Shown here piece after piece: positions 51,865-60,166 of a stretch of DNA of 64,000 nucleotides. Every line of letters starts with the position of its first letter. The first letter of the stretch is position 1. The stretch spans positions 4,757,070-4,821,069 of the forward strand of contig NZ_KV917368.1 of the NCBI RefSeq assembly GCF_002019605.1, read 5' to 3'. The notes beneath the pieces were generated by a model. The model searched no databases. It worked only from the letters and a program-made list of their open reading frames with translations, and was not told where the DNA came from. This DNA is from Alkalihalobacterium alkalinitrilicum (GTDB lineage Bacteria > Bacillota > Bacilli > Bacillales > Bacillaceae_F). The position numbers were made by a program, and so were the translations under genes.

Positions 51865-53223
51865 ATGGTTAGACTTAACGAACAAACACGTGAAGAATAC
51901 GTCAATCATATACTTCACGTATTAAAAGAAAATGACAAAGCACAATTTAGAGAAGCATTTCTGGAGCTACATCCAACTGATCAAATGGATATTTTCTCCA
52001 ATTTAGAAAAGGATCAACGTCAGCTCATGTATGGCTATCTTTCAGCTGCTGAATTTGCGGAAGTATTCCAAGAGTTAGACATTGATGATCAAAAAAATAT
52101 TGCGCTTGAATTAGATGATGATTTTATTGCAGAAATGTTTAATAACATGTATGCCGATGATGTCGCCGATTATCTTGCTGAAATTAAAGATGTAAAAGCA
52201 AAAGCAATTCTTAGCGCAATGGATAAAGAAGATGCGGATGACGTAAAAGAATTATTATCATATCCACCAGAAACAGCTGGTGCGATCATGACAAAAGAAT
52301 ATATATCCATAAAAGCGTCGCAAGCTGCATCAGAGGTAATTGACCTTCTACGCGAGCAAGGTCCAGATGCGGAAACGGTATATTATCTATATGTTGTAGA
52401 TGAGAAAGACAAATTAGTAGGAGTAATTTCGTTGCGTGATCTCATCATTGCACCAATTACAGAAAAAATTGAAAACATTATGAGCTCTCGAGTTGTTTCA
52501 ATTGAGGCGCATATGGACCAAGAAGAAGTGGCAAAGTTAATTAAGAAATATGATTTTCTTGCTGCACCAGTTGTTACAAGCACGGGAGAGTTAATAGGTA
52601 TCGTAACCGTCGATGATGTAATGGATGTATTAGAAGATGAAGCAACCGAAGATTTAGGAGAAATTTCTGCAGTAAGAGGGGCAACGGATGTTAATGTCAC
52701 CGCATTTACTGCAGCGAAGAAACGTTCCCCGTGGATTATCCTATTAATGTTTTTTGGATTGATTACGGCTGGCGTAATTGGCACATTTGAGGAAACACTT
52801 GAGGAAATCGTTCTTTTAGCCGTGTTTATTCCGTTAATTATGGACTCTGCAGGTAATACAGGTACACAGTCTCTTGCAGTTACTGTCCGTGCATTAGCAA
52901 CAGGAACATTAGAGAAAAAAGGATTATGGAAAACGGTTAAGCGTGAGTTTGGAACAGGTATGATGTTAGGACTAATATGTGCCGTGACATTAATTCTTGT
53001 TGTTCCGTTCCTTTATGGCTATATGATTGCCTTTATTGTTGGTGTTTCTTTATTCATAACCTTAAGTATCGCAACGGTTGTTGGTGCAACTGTACCGCTA
53101 CTTATTAATAAATTAAAGTTAGATCCTGCGATTGCATCAGGTCCATTTATTACAACCGTAAATGATATTTTAGGGTTACTCATTTATTTTTCAATTGCAA
53201 CTTCTTTAATTCAATATTTATAA
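51865..53223 (+). CDS. mgtE: Magnesium transporter MgtE (copy 1)
   Basis: A 452-residue Mg2+ channel. Acidic N-domain (1 to about 130, with ADDVADYLAEI), CBS pair (about 135-255), plug helix, then five membrane helices with the pore motif DSAGNTGTQSLAV. ATG 51865 is 8 bp after GGAGG at 51852-51856. Expression is predicted to be controlled by the M-box and the leader peptide upstream. First of a magnesium gene cluster. Confidence 0.95.
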   Translation: MVRLNEQTREEYVNHILHVLKENDKAQFREAFLELHPTDQMDIFSNLEKDQRQLMYGYLSAAEFAEVFQELDIDDQKNIALELDDDFIAEMFNNMYADDVADYLAEIKDVKAKAILSAMDKEDADDVKELLSYPPETAGAIMTKEYISIKASQAASEVIDLLREQGPDAETVYYLYVVDEKDKLVGVISLRDLIIAPITEKIENIMSSRVVSIEAHMDQEEVAKLIKKYDFLAAPVVTSTGELIGIVTVDDVMDVLEDEATEDLGEISAVRGATDVNVTAFTAAKKRSPWIILLMFFGLITAGVIGTFEETLEEIVLLAVFIPLIMDSAGNTGTQSLAVTVRALATGTLEKKGLWKTVKREFGTGMMLGLICAVTLILVVPFLYGYMIAFIVGVSLFITLSIATVVGATVPLLINKLKLDPAIASGPFITTVNDILGLLIYFSIATSLIQYL

Positions 53224-53229
53224 GCAGGT

Positions 53230-53264
53230 AAAAACGGTGCCAGGCTCCTTTAAGGTGCCTGGTA
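53230..53264 (+). repeat. Hairpin between mgtE1 and the mgtC-like gene
   Basis: TGCCAGGC pairs with GCCTGGTA around TCCTTTAAGGT. It resembles the GGTGCCTGGCACC-type intergenic hairpins scattered in many Bacillaceae genomes. No T-run follows, so readthrough into the mgtC-like gene is likely. Confidence 0.55.
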
Positions 53265-53290
53265 TCAATGTGTAAAGGTAGGTGAAAAGG

Positions 53291-54004
53291 ATGATCCTAA
53301 CATACGAAGTGTTCATGAAACTTTCTTTTGCTCTTTTACTCGGACTTTTGATTGGAATTGATCGGCAGCTCAAGCATAAGCCACTTGGCTTAAAGACAAG
53401 CATGGTCATTTGTGTAGCGAGTTGTCTCATAACTATCGTATCAGTTGAATCATTTCATCGTTATGCAACGCCTACCTTTAATACTATGGATCCGATGCGA
53501 TTAGCAGCGCAAATCGTAAGTGGTGTCGGTTTCTTAGGTGCAGGGGTAATACTAAGACGAAATAACGATGTCATTTCAGGTTTAACGACGGCAGCGATGA
53601 TTTGGGCTGCTTCAGGACTTGGAATTGCGATCGGGGCTGGATTTTATGCTGAGGCACTTTATGTAGTCCTTCTTCTTATTGTAGCAGTGAATACCCTTCC
53701 TTTTTTTGTGAAGAGAATTGGCCCGAGTACATTGAGTAAACGAGATGTCTCAGTAAAAATTGTGATGGAACAGAATATGAAAATGACCGAGCTATTGCGA
53801 GCGATTGAACGAAAAGGAGATAGCTTAAAAGAAAGAAAAAATTACGAAATCAACATTCGTAATGTGAAAATTAAAGATCTTGAAAACGGAAATCAACAAA
53901 TCGATCTAGTCATTTCAGCTCCTGAAAAGCAATATACAACTGAAATTTACTATTTATTTAAAAAAATTGACCACGTATTAACGGTTGATGTGGAACATTT
54001 ATAA
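53291..54004 (+). CDS. MgtC/SapB-family membrane protein (copy 1)
   Basis: A 237-residue protein with an N-terminal MgtC membrane domain (about 1-135: IGIDRQLKHKPLGLKTSMVI, GVGFLGAGVILR, GLTTAAMIWAASGLGIAIGAGFY) and a C-terminal ACT-like soluble domain. I start it at ATG 53291; the GTG nine bases earlier overlaps the ribosome binding site. In Salmonella MgtC is a Mg2+-starvation protein that modulates ATP synthase and phosphate handling. Lying between two mgtE genes supports a Mg2+ link. Confidence 0.9.
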   Translation: MILTYEVFMKLSFALLLGLLIGIDRQLKHKPLGLKTSMVICVASCLITIVSVESFHRYATPTFNTMDPMRLAAQIVSGVGFLGAGVILRRNNDVISGLTTAAMIWAASGLGIAIGAGFYAEALYVVLLLIVAVNTLPFFVKRIGPSTLSKRDVSVKIVMEQNMKMTELLRAIERKGDSLKERKNYEINIRNVKIKDLENGNQQIDLVISAPEKQYTTEIYYLFKKIDHVLTVDVEHL

Positions 54005-54035
54005 AAATTAGCCTCTGTGAAGGGAGGTAACTGAT

Positions 54036-55403
54036 ATGGTGATGCTAAATTTTAAAAACAGAGAAGAATATACATTTTATTTACAATTATATTTAAAACA
54101 AGAGAAAAGAGAAGAATTTTGTAAAGATTTCCTTTCTCTTCATCCAACGGATCAAATCGACATCTTTCAAGAATTTAGTGAGATCCAAAGAAAGCTCGTT
54201 TATCAATATTTATCAACAGAGGAACTCTCAAATATTTTTGTAGGGCTTCCAGTAAAACAACAGAAAATTGTCATTTCAGAGTTAGATGAACACTTGGTCC
54301 CCACGTTACTAGAAGAACTTTCTGCAGATGATGTGACCGATTTTTTAAGTGAAATACCAGACCACATTGCCAATTACTTTTTAGAGCGAATGAGTAAAGA
54401 AGACGCAGATAATATTAAAAAGCTGTTATCTTATCACCATGATACGGCGGGCTCCTTAATGACGACGGAATTTATTACGGCATTAGAAACGGAAACCGCC
54501 GAGCATATTATGGAGAGATTACGAACGGAAGCAAAAGATGCTGAAACGATTTACTATATTTATGTGACAGATGAGAAGATGGTCTTAAAAGGAGTTCTTT
54601 CTTTAAGAGAAATGATCTTAGCTGAACCACTTGATATGGTTGCAAATATAATGAAAAATAGGTTTATTTCAGTACTACCATCAACTGACCAAGAGCAAGT
54701 AGCAGAAGTTATTAAAAACTATGATTTAATAGCCGTTCCCGTCGTGACTGAAAAAGACGTTATCATAGGAATTGTAACAGTGGACGATGTGATGGATATT
54801 GTTGAAGAAGAAACGACTGAAGACATTGAAGACTTAATGGCGACGAAAGGTTCTGTTGATCTTGAAGTCGGTCCTCTAATAGCCGCTAAACGGCGCTTAC
54901 CGTGGTTAATTATCTTAATGATATTAGGAATCGGTACAGCAGGTATTATCGGACAATTTGAAAGTACATTAGCTGAAATGACCATATTAGCGATATTTAT
55001 TCCGTTAATTGCTGATATGGGCGGTAACACTGGTACGCAATCATTGGCAGTTGTAGTAAGGAGTATTGCACTTGGTAATTTAGACGAACAAAATATTTTT
55101 CGTAAATTGTTAAAAAGAGAAGCGTTAACAGGATTAATTATGGGAGTTTGTTGCGGTGTTATTGCGTTTCTAATTGCTTTAATTTTTGATATTAGTGGAA
55201 TGTATTTTGGTGTAGTAGTCGGTATTTCATTGTTTTTTACTATTGTTATATCGACGATTACAGGAACAATTATTCCTTGGGTTGTTCATCGTTTAAAAAT
55301 AGATCCTGCCGTTGCTTCAGGACCATTTATTACAACGATCAATGATATTGTTGGGTTGTTCATTTATTTTTCAGTTGCTACTACCTTGCTTCAATATGTT
55401 TAA
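54036..55403 (+). CDS. mgtE: Magnesium transporter MgtE (copy 2)
   Basis: A 455-residue MgtE with the same order as copy 1: N-domain (SADDVTDFLSEI), CBS pair, and membrane domain with the pore motif DMGGNTGTQSLAV. ATG 54036 follows AGGGAGG, 31 bp after the mgtC-like gene. Similar to copy 1 along its full length, an old tandem duplication around the mgtC-like gene. No separate M-box precedes it. Confidence 0.94.
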   Translation: MVMLNFKNREEYTFYLQLYLKQEKREEFCKDFLSLHPTDQIDIFQEFSEIQRKLVYQYLSTEELSNIFVGLPVKQQKIVISELDEHLVPTLLEELSADDVTDFLSEIPDHIANYFLERMSKEDADNIKKLLSYHHDTAGSLMTTEFITALETETAEHIMERLRTEAKDAETIYYIYVTDEKMVLKGVLSLREMILAEPLDMVANIMKNRFISVLPSTDQEQVAEVIKNYDLIAVPVVTEKDVIIGIVTVDDVMDIVEEETTEDIEDLMATKGSVDLEVGPLIAAKRRLPWLIILMILGIGTAGIIGQFESTLAEMTILAIFIPLIADMGGNTGTQSLAVVVRSIALGNLDEQNIFRKLLKREALTGLIMGVCCGVIAFLIALIFDISGMYFGVVVGISLFFTIVISTITGTIIPWVVHRLKIDPAVASGPFITTINDIVGLFIYFSVATTLLQYV

Positions 55404-55427
55404 ATGACAAGTGTGTGAGTGTATTGA

Positions 55428-55454
55428 AGAGAATGGCGTCTGACACCATTCTCT
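55428..55454. terminator. Hairpin terminator between mgtE2 and the convergent mgtC-like gene
   Basis: AGAGAATGG 55428-55436 pairs with CCATTCTCT 55446-55454 around CGTCTGACA. T-runs are short, so strength is uncertain. Confidence 0.6.
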
Positions 55455-55479
55455 GATTCGTCTTTCGTATCTAATTTAC

Positions 55480-56184
55480 TTATTCTAAACTTTCGGCTTC
55501 TACCTTTATTACCCCATTTAATGATTTAATGGAATAATAAATATCTGTTGTATAAACCTTTTTATGGACGGTCACAATACAGGTAATAATAATATCGTCG
55601 GCTCCCTCTTCTTTTATCTTCACATGTTTGATTCCTAGATCTTTTGATTTCATTTCTTTGAGTAATGTAGTTAAATCGGTTGCCATTTTAATATATAGTT
55701 TTATTTTTATTTCCTTTTCATTTAATTTTTTTGGTCCGAGCTTATTAAATAGATAGGGAATGACTTTCATTCCTATAATGATAAAAATTACACCTGTTAA
55801 CGCTTCGATATAAAAACCTGCACCAATAGTTATTCCTAACGCTGCTGAACCTAGGACTAATGCAGCTGTGGTTAAGCCTGAGATTGCTTCATTACTTCTC
55901 CGAAGAATTACACCAGCACCTAAAAAACCGATACCACTGATAATATAGGAAGGGATACGACCTGGGTCCATTGGTCGTGAATACTCCTTAGAATATAAAA
56001 AAGCCGACTCAAATGATACGACGGTTAGTAAACAAGATATTACAGATACAATTAGGCAAGTTTTTAATCCTAATGGTTTCCCCTTAAGTTCTCTCTCCAA
56101 ACCTATTACTAATCCAGCTACGGCAGCAAAACTCATTTTTACAAAAATTTCATAATTAATTACATCATGTAATATCTTCTTCAC
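55480..56184 (-). CDS. MgtC/SapB-family membrane protein (copy 2)
   Basis: A 234-residue MgtC protein with IGLERELKGKPLGLKTCLIV, GIGFLGAGVILRRSNEAISG and a C-terminal ACT-like domain. Start choice is odd: GTG 56184 (minus strand) directly touches the AGAGGAG site, and an in-frame TAG lies just upstream. The codon at the best spacing from GGAGG is ATA. ATG at residue 17 would cut the first helix. Upstream AT-rich DNA has AGTTAACTAT twice (56204-56213, 56292-56301) and a long inverted repeat near 56259-56292. Confidence 0.85.
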   Translation of the reverse strand: MKKILHDVINYEIFVKMSFAAVAGLVIGLERELKGKPLGLKTCLIVSVISCLLTVVSFESAFLYSKEYSRPMDPGRIPSYIISGIGFLGAGVILRRSNEAISGLTTAALVLGSAALGITIGAGFYIEALTGVIFIIIGMKVIPYLFNKLGPKKLNEKEIKIKLYIKMATDLTTLLKEMKSKDLGIKHVKIKEEGADDIIITCIVTVHKKVYTTDIYYSIKSLNGVIKVEAESLE

Positions 56185-56341
56185 CTCCTCTAACTATTTT
56201 TAGAGTTAACTATTATATTATTAATATAAAATATATATAAAATTATGCCTTCTTTTAAAAACTATTAAATTTGTTAGAATTTTAATAGTTTAGTTAACTA
56301 TCATTAATCATTCTTATTTGAGTGTAAAATGAAAAAAAAGA

Positions 56342-56372
56342 AGAGGGCAACAAATACTTTGTTGGCCCTCGT
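56342..56372 (-). terminator. Terminator of the YhjD-like gene
   Basis: GAGGGC-AACAAA pairs with TTTGTT-GGCCCTC (one bulge); on the minus strand it is followed by TTCTTTTTTTT. Confidence 0.8.
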
Positions 56373-56384
56373 TTCATAATTTGC

Positions 56385-56741
56385 TTATTTTACTCCATTT
56401 GCAAAACAGTTCGTTATATATTGTGTAACTTGATTTTTTAAGTTCACATTTAAGTAATGATTTTGCCCTTCATACCCACGACAGAAATAATGGTAATAAG
56501 AAAATGTGCCGTCATTTTTTCCAACTTCAACTTTCAACTCTTTTTGTTTCATATAACGCTTAATGACTCCAAGTTCTTTACTTAGTTGATCGAGTACAGT
56601 TGTTGTTAGGTTTAGATAAGCTGGTTGTAGTTTTAAAGAAGATGCTTTTAGTTGTTCAAGGTCTTTTTCTAATGCTTTCCGTGCAATTGTTAATAGCACA
56701 AATTGATGAATGGTTGTTTGGTCTTCCTTCGTTATCACCAT
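56385..56741 (-). CDS. YhjD-like uncharacterised protein
   Basis: A 118-residue soluble helical protein with patterns LTIARKALEKDLEQL, PAYLNLTTTVLDQLSKELG and RRYF-like HYLNVNLKNQV, resembling the Bacillus YhjD family. No catalytic motif is seen. Start ATG (56741 on the minus strand) follows GGGGGGAT. Monocistronic with its own terminator. Confidence 0.65.
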   Translation of the reverse strand: MVITKEDQTTIHQFVLLTIARKALEKDLEQLKASSLKLQPAYLNLTTTVLDQLSKELGVIKRYMKQKELKVEVGKNDGTFSYYHYFCRGYEGQNHYLNVNLKNQVTQYITNCFANGVK

Positions 56742-56904
56742 AAACGATCAATCCCCCCGTTGTAAGAACGTTTGTTTGTATTTATTATATGAGAACTAAC
56801 GTTCTTTTACAACTGCATAATATTTGGAAGCGGCTTTACATTGCCACTTAGTGTAGCGACCTTTACAATAAAACTATACAGCAATGAAGGAGGCAATCAT
56901 AATT

Positions 56905-57528
56905 ATGAAAGTATTATTATCAGGGTTTGAGCCGTTTGGTGATTTCAACGTAAACCCTACTTTAGAAATAGTAAAGGCATTAAAGAACCAAGGGGTAGAA
57001 GGAGTAGAAATCGAGACGATCGGACTACCAGTAGTGTATGGTCAATGTGTAGATACCCTTCTAATAAAAATGGAAGAGATAAATCCAGATGTTGTCATTT
57101 CTTGTGGACTTGCTTTTGGACGAGCAGCGATTACTCCGGAGCGAATTGGGATCAATGTTCAGGATACAGCTGGTGAAGGAGATAAAGGCGATAATCAAGG
57201 AGATAAGCCGGTCGATCGTACGATTTTTAGTGATGGTCCAGATGGGTTATTTACGACATTACCAATTCGCAATATGGTAGAACGGCTAGTTTCTGAAGGC
57301 ATTCCAGCGCAAATTTCGAATACGGCTGGTACTTATATTTGTAATAATACATTATATGGGGTCTTGCATCATATTCAGCAAAATGAGTTAAATATTAAGG
57401 CTGGGTTTGTTCATTTTCCAGCAACACCAGATATGGTAACAACTCGCCCGAATATACCAAGTATGTCGTTAAATGAACAAATAAGAAGTTTAAAAGTAAT
57501 GGTTGAAGCGATAAGAGATCATGAGTAG
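56905..57528 (+). CDS. pcp: Pyrrolidone-carboxylate peptidase
   Basis: A 207-residue cysteine peptidase that removes N-terminal pyroglutamate from peptides in the cytoplasm. Start MKVLLSGFEPFGDFNVNPT is the family hallmark. Catalytic residues fit Glu79 (PERIGIN), Cys146 (GTYICNNTLYG) and His170 (GFVHFPATP). ATG 56905 is 11 bp after GGAGG; an upstream ATG at 56884 overlaps that site and is less likely. Confidence 0.95.
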   Translation: MKVLLSGFEPFGDFNVNPTLEIVKALKNQGVEGVEIETIGLPVVYGQCVDTLLIKMEEINPDVVISCGLAFGRAAITPERIGINVQDTAGEGDKGDNQGDKPVDRTIFSDGPDGLFTTLPIRNMVERLVSEGIPAQISNTAGTYICNNTLYGVLHHIQQNELNIKAGFVHFPATPDMVTTRPNIPSMSLNEQIRSLKVMVEAIRDHE

Positions 57529-57558
57529 ACCTGACTAATTATATATAATAAATAATTC

Positions 57559-57626
57559 AACACCTCTAACAATTTTGCATGCAACGAAATTTGGACTGCG
57601 TTTTATTGTGTAGAGGTGTTTTTTAG
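57559..57626 (+). terminator. Terminator after pcp, with long loop
   Basis: AACACCTCTA 57559-57568 pairs with TAGAGGTGTT 57611-57620, then TTTTTT. The 42-base loop contains the palindrome TTGCATGCAA. Confidence 0.65.
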
Positions 57627-57744
57627 TGTTTCAAATAGGGCAAATTCGTCTGATAGAAAGGTTTATTTATAGATAAAGTAGGGTAAAAAGATTGTAAATC
57701 AAAATAATTAGATAAAATTGGGTAAAATTAGACAATTAAAATGT

Positions 57745-57773
57745 TTGAATTATCCGAAAATTTAGTGTAAAAT
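57745..57773 (+). promoter_or_regulatory. Promoter of the IDEAL-domain gene
   Basis: TTGAAT at 57745-57750 and TAAAAT at 57768-57773 with 17-bp spacing, 21 bp before the start codon. Confidence 0.6.
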
Positions 57774-57794
57774 AACAAAAAGGAGGTAACTTCT

Positions 57795-58091
57795 ATGAAC
57801 AAATTTGCCATTGATAAAAAGCTTATGAAACAATTAGCCGCGATTCGTAACAAGAAGAAGCCTTCAGAAGAAATTCTGAATTCCCTCTATGCCCAAGCGA
57901 TGCTTGAATATTCAATATACGAGTATCAAAAGAACGAGATTTGTAAGCAGATTGATGATGCATTAGAGGAAAATAATGAACAAAGGTTTTTCGTATTATC
58001 AACGCAATACAATGAACTGTTAGATCGTTATCGACCAGGCAAAATGTTATTTGAAAAAGGATATGAATTAGATATACAATTTATTGATTAA
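57795..58091 (+). CDS. IDEAL-domain protein
   Basis: A 98-residue soluble protein. Residues about 54-76 (IDDALEENNEQRFFVLSTQYNELL in effect, split across the helix) match the IDEAL domain found in YpiB-type Bacillota proteins. The basic N-terminus KKLMKQLAAIRNKKK precedes it. Function unknown. ATG 57795 follows AAAAGGAGGTAAC. A hairpin AGAGTGTCTTTGTGCACTCT with T-run ends it at about 58100-58125. Confidence 0.7.
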   Translation: MNKFAIDKKLMKQLAAIRNKKKPSEEILNSLYAQAMLEYSIYEYQKNEICKQIDDALEENNEQRFFVLSTQYNELLDRYRPGKMLFEKGYELDIQFID

Positions 58092-58099
58092 TCATAGCA

Positions 58100-58126
58100 G
58101 AGTGTCTTTGTGCACTCTGCTTTTTT
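58100..58126 (+). terminator. Terminator after the IDEAL-domain gene
   Basis: GCAGAGTG pairs with CACTCTGC around TCTTTGTG, followed by seven T. Confidence 0.85.
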
Positions 58127-58188
58127 TGTTTTTTTTATTGTTTACTTATGGTGGGTTAGCTACTGAGAAAGTCAAAATGAATATGAAG

Positions 58189-59355
58189 TTAAAAGGACTG
58201 TAGTATTTTTTCAATTCCACGGCGCGCACCCGATATATTTCTTGCGACAGGTCCAATCTCAAGTTCAGAAAGTGCACCAATAGCATATAATCCTTCATCC
58301 CATTGTAATGAATTAGACAATATAGGATAGCCGCACGCAGCACATCGAAGCTTGCGTTCTTCAATCGTTGTACTTAGCCATTCAATGCCAGGTGGTGATT
58401 GATGAAAACCAGTTGCAAGAAGAATATGTTCACTGTTAACCGTATCACCAGACAGTAACTTAACTACATTCATGGAGTCGTTTATTTGTAGACCCACAAC
58501 TTCATCACGTAAAAAGGACAGAGCGCCGCTTTTTATTTGTTTACTAATTTTCGCTTTAAGGTCAAGGGGGAGTGAACCTCTATGCCTAGCTTGACGTATC
58601 ATATCTCGTCGCTTGTCATAACTCGAAACGGCTTGGAAGCTTCTCATTAATTTTGGACCAAGCCATCCAGGGTCAGAGTCAAATTGGTGGACTCGAAGCG
58701 GATGTCTTGAAATTTGAGTCACGTTTCCTGGAAGATGACGGCTCCATTTGATGGACGCATGGGCAGCTGTAATCCCACCACCGACAATTATTAAGGATTT
58801 GGTCGTCTCCGGTACCTGTCGTTCACGGTCGAACACATGTGAAATAGAAGCACCGTTTTCCTTAGCCATAACCGCCCACTCAGGCCAGTATGGATGTTCA
58901 CTCAATCCAATGGCTAATATAACATTTTTGCTTTCAAGCTGTTGACCATCCTTAAGGACAACTTGCCAATTTTTATTACCTTTCTTTAACTGAACGACTC
59001 TGCCTTGAATCCAACTATTATAAAGTGTAGTTTCTTCAAATAGGTGCTCACAGTGATTGTTAAAAAGCTTTAAACCAGGTCGATCATAAGGCTTATAAAA
59101 AGCAGCGTAAGGCTTTCCGCTTGCCGTTTTCGAAAACTTTTCAAGGTCAAAATGAGCGGGTGCCAGATGATGAATCGATGGGGAACGTAAATAAGGCATT
59201 TCAATAGTAGATGTACAATGAAGCCACATGGATAATGGCTTTTCATTTGGGTCGATTATGGCTAAGTTTTCAATTGCAACTTTTTTCTGTTTTATGAGAT
59301 AAACAGCTGCCGTGCAACCTTGAATACCTCCACCAATAATTAGCCAGTCAAACAT
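58189..59355 (-). CDS. FAD/NAD(P)-binding oxidoreductase, probably Zur-controlled
   Basis: A 388-residue flavoprotein. The N-terminal FAD motif is IIGGGIQGCTAAVYL; a second nucleotide motif is IIVGGGITAAHAS at about 197; a Cys-x2-Cys pair (RCAACGYP) is near residue 340. The general class is flavin-dependent monooxygenase/uncharacterised NAD(P)/FAD proteins. ATG 59355 follows GGAGG. A near-consensus zinc-uptake-regulator box overlaps its promoter, so it is probably induced by zinc limitation. A role in metallophore synthesis or thiol chemistry is possible but not shown. Confidence 0.75.
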   Translation of the reverse strand: MFDWLIIGGGIQGCTAAVYLIKQKKVAIENLAIIDPNEKPLSMWLHCTSTIEMPYLRSPSIHHLAPAHFDLEKFSKTASGKPYAAFYKPYDRPGLKLFNNHCEHLFEETTLYNSWIQGRVVQLKKGNKNWQVVLKDGQQLESKNVILAIGLSEHPYWPEWAVMAKENGASISHVFDRERQVPETTKSLIIVGGGITAAHASIKWSRHLPGNVTQISRHPLRVHQFDSDPGWLGPKLMRSFQAVSSYDKRRDMIRQARHRGSLPLDLKAKISKQIKSGALSFLRDEVVGLQINDSMNVVKLLSGDTVNSEHILLATGFHQSPPGIEWLSTTIEERKLRCAACGYPILSNSLQWDEGLYAIGALSELEIGPVARNISGARRGIEKILQSF

Positions 59356-59377
59356 GATGTAACCTCCAAAACTATAA

Positions 59378-59424
59378 TCGTAATCATTACTATTTAATAT
59401 ACAAAAATACAGTTTATTATGCAA
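59378..59424 (-). promoter_or_regulatory. Promoter with near-consensus Zur box
   Basis: On the minus strand, -35 TTGCAT (59419-59424) and -10 TATATT (59396-59401) are 17 bp apart. Just after the -10, plus-strand 59378-59392 reads TCGTAATCATTACTA, one half-site base pair away from the Bacillus Zur consensus TCGTAAT-N-ATTACGA. Its position fits repression. Confidence 0.7.
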
Positions 59425-59523
59425 TGTATTCTTTTATGATGGAGAAGAATATGGTACACTTCAAATCGTAACAGTTTCGTTTTGTTTATAATAAATAATT
59501 ATAGTAATAGTGAGGAGAAAGCG

Positions 59524-60054
59524 ATGATCTTATCAGATAAAACAATAAATGAAATGTTAAACAAGGGAGAGCTTTCAATAGAGCCTTTAGTGGATGGACA
59601 AGTACAACCCGCTTCTGTAGACATTCGTTTGGGAACACACTTTTTAAAAATTGATGAAAATGCCATCGAATCGATATCACTTGATAAAGAAGCTAAGTAT
59701 ATTGAATTTGAAAGTGATGAAGTTGTCATTCCATCAAACTCATTTCTATTAGCAACAACGAAAGAATATATAAAGCTCCCAAACCATGTAACCGCATTTG
59801 TAGAAGGGCGAAGTTCAATTGGAAGAATGGGATTATTTATTCAGAATGCTGGCTGGGTCGACCCTGGCTTTGAAGGTGAAATTACATTAGAGCTATATAA
59901 TGCGAACCGACTTCCTATTAAATTGAAGTCAGGGCGTCGAATTTGTCAGCTCGTTTTTGCATTAATGGATCAAGAAGCAAAAACACCTTATCAAGGAAAA
60001 TACCAAGGACAACGTCAAGCTGTAGGAAGTCGAATTTATAAAGATATCGATTAG
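59524..60054 (+). CDS. dcd: dCTP deaminase
   Basis: A 176-residue dUTPase-fold enzyme. Motifs [35 protein letters not shown] and the catalytic Glu in ITLELYN are present. It converts dCTP to dUTP for thymidylate synthesis and needs no zinc. ATG 59524 follows GAGGAG; upstream in-frame codons have no ribosome binding site. It is divergent from the Zur-box flavoprotein. The mono- versus bifunctional (dCTP to dUMP) type cannot be decided by eye. Confidence 0.92.
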   Translation: MILSDKTINEMLNKGELSIEPLVDGQVQPASVDIRLGTHFLKIDENAIESISLDKEAKYIEFESDEVVIPSNSFLLATTKEYIKLPNHVTAFVEGRSSIGRMGLFIQNAGWVDPGFEGEITLELYNANRLPIKLKSGRRICQLVFALMDQEAKTPYQGKYQGQRQAVGSRIYKDID

Positions 60055-60066
60055 CAGCATCGAAAA

Positions 60067-60097
60067 ACAGAGGGCCTGAAACAGGACCTTCTGTTTT
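60067..60097 (+). terminator. Terminator after dcd
   Basis: ACAGAGGGCCTG pairs imperfectly with CAGGACCTTCTGT around AAA, then TTTTCGTTT. Confidence 0.75.
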
Positions 60098-60166
60098 CGT
60101 TTCTAGATGCCTCGCAGCGTTCAGTGGATGTCGCTCTAAAAAAAATAATATCGTGAAACATGGAAA

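Noticed and set aside
51640-51918. Minus-strand frame across the mgtE leader and start
   Set aside because: It reads RVRVRVRDSYP-type complement of the PE codons and crosses the mgtE ribosome binding site; the plus-strand leader ORF with its strong site is the better explanation.
52383-52784. Minus-strand 133-codon frame in mgtE1
   Set aside because: Shadow of the CBS/membrane part of mgtE1, without independent start signals.
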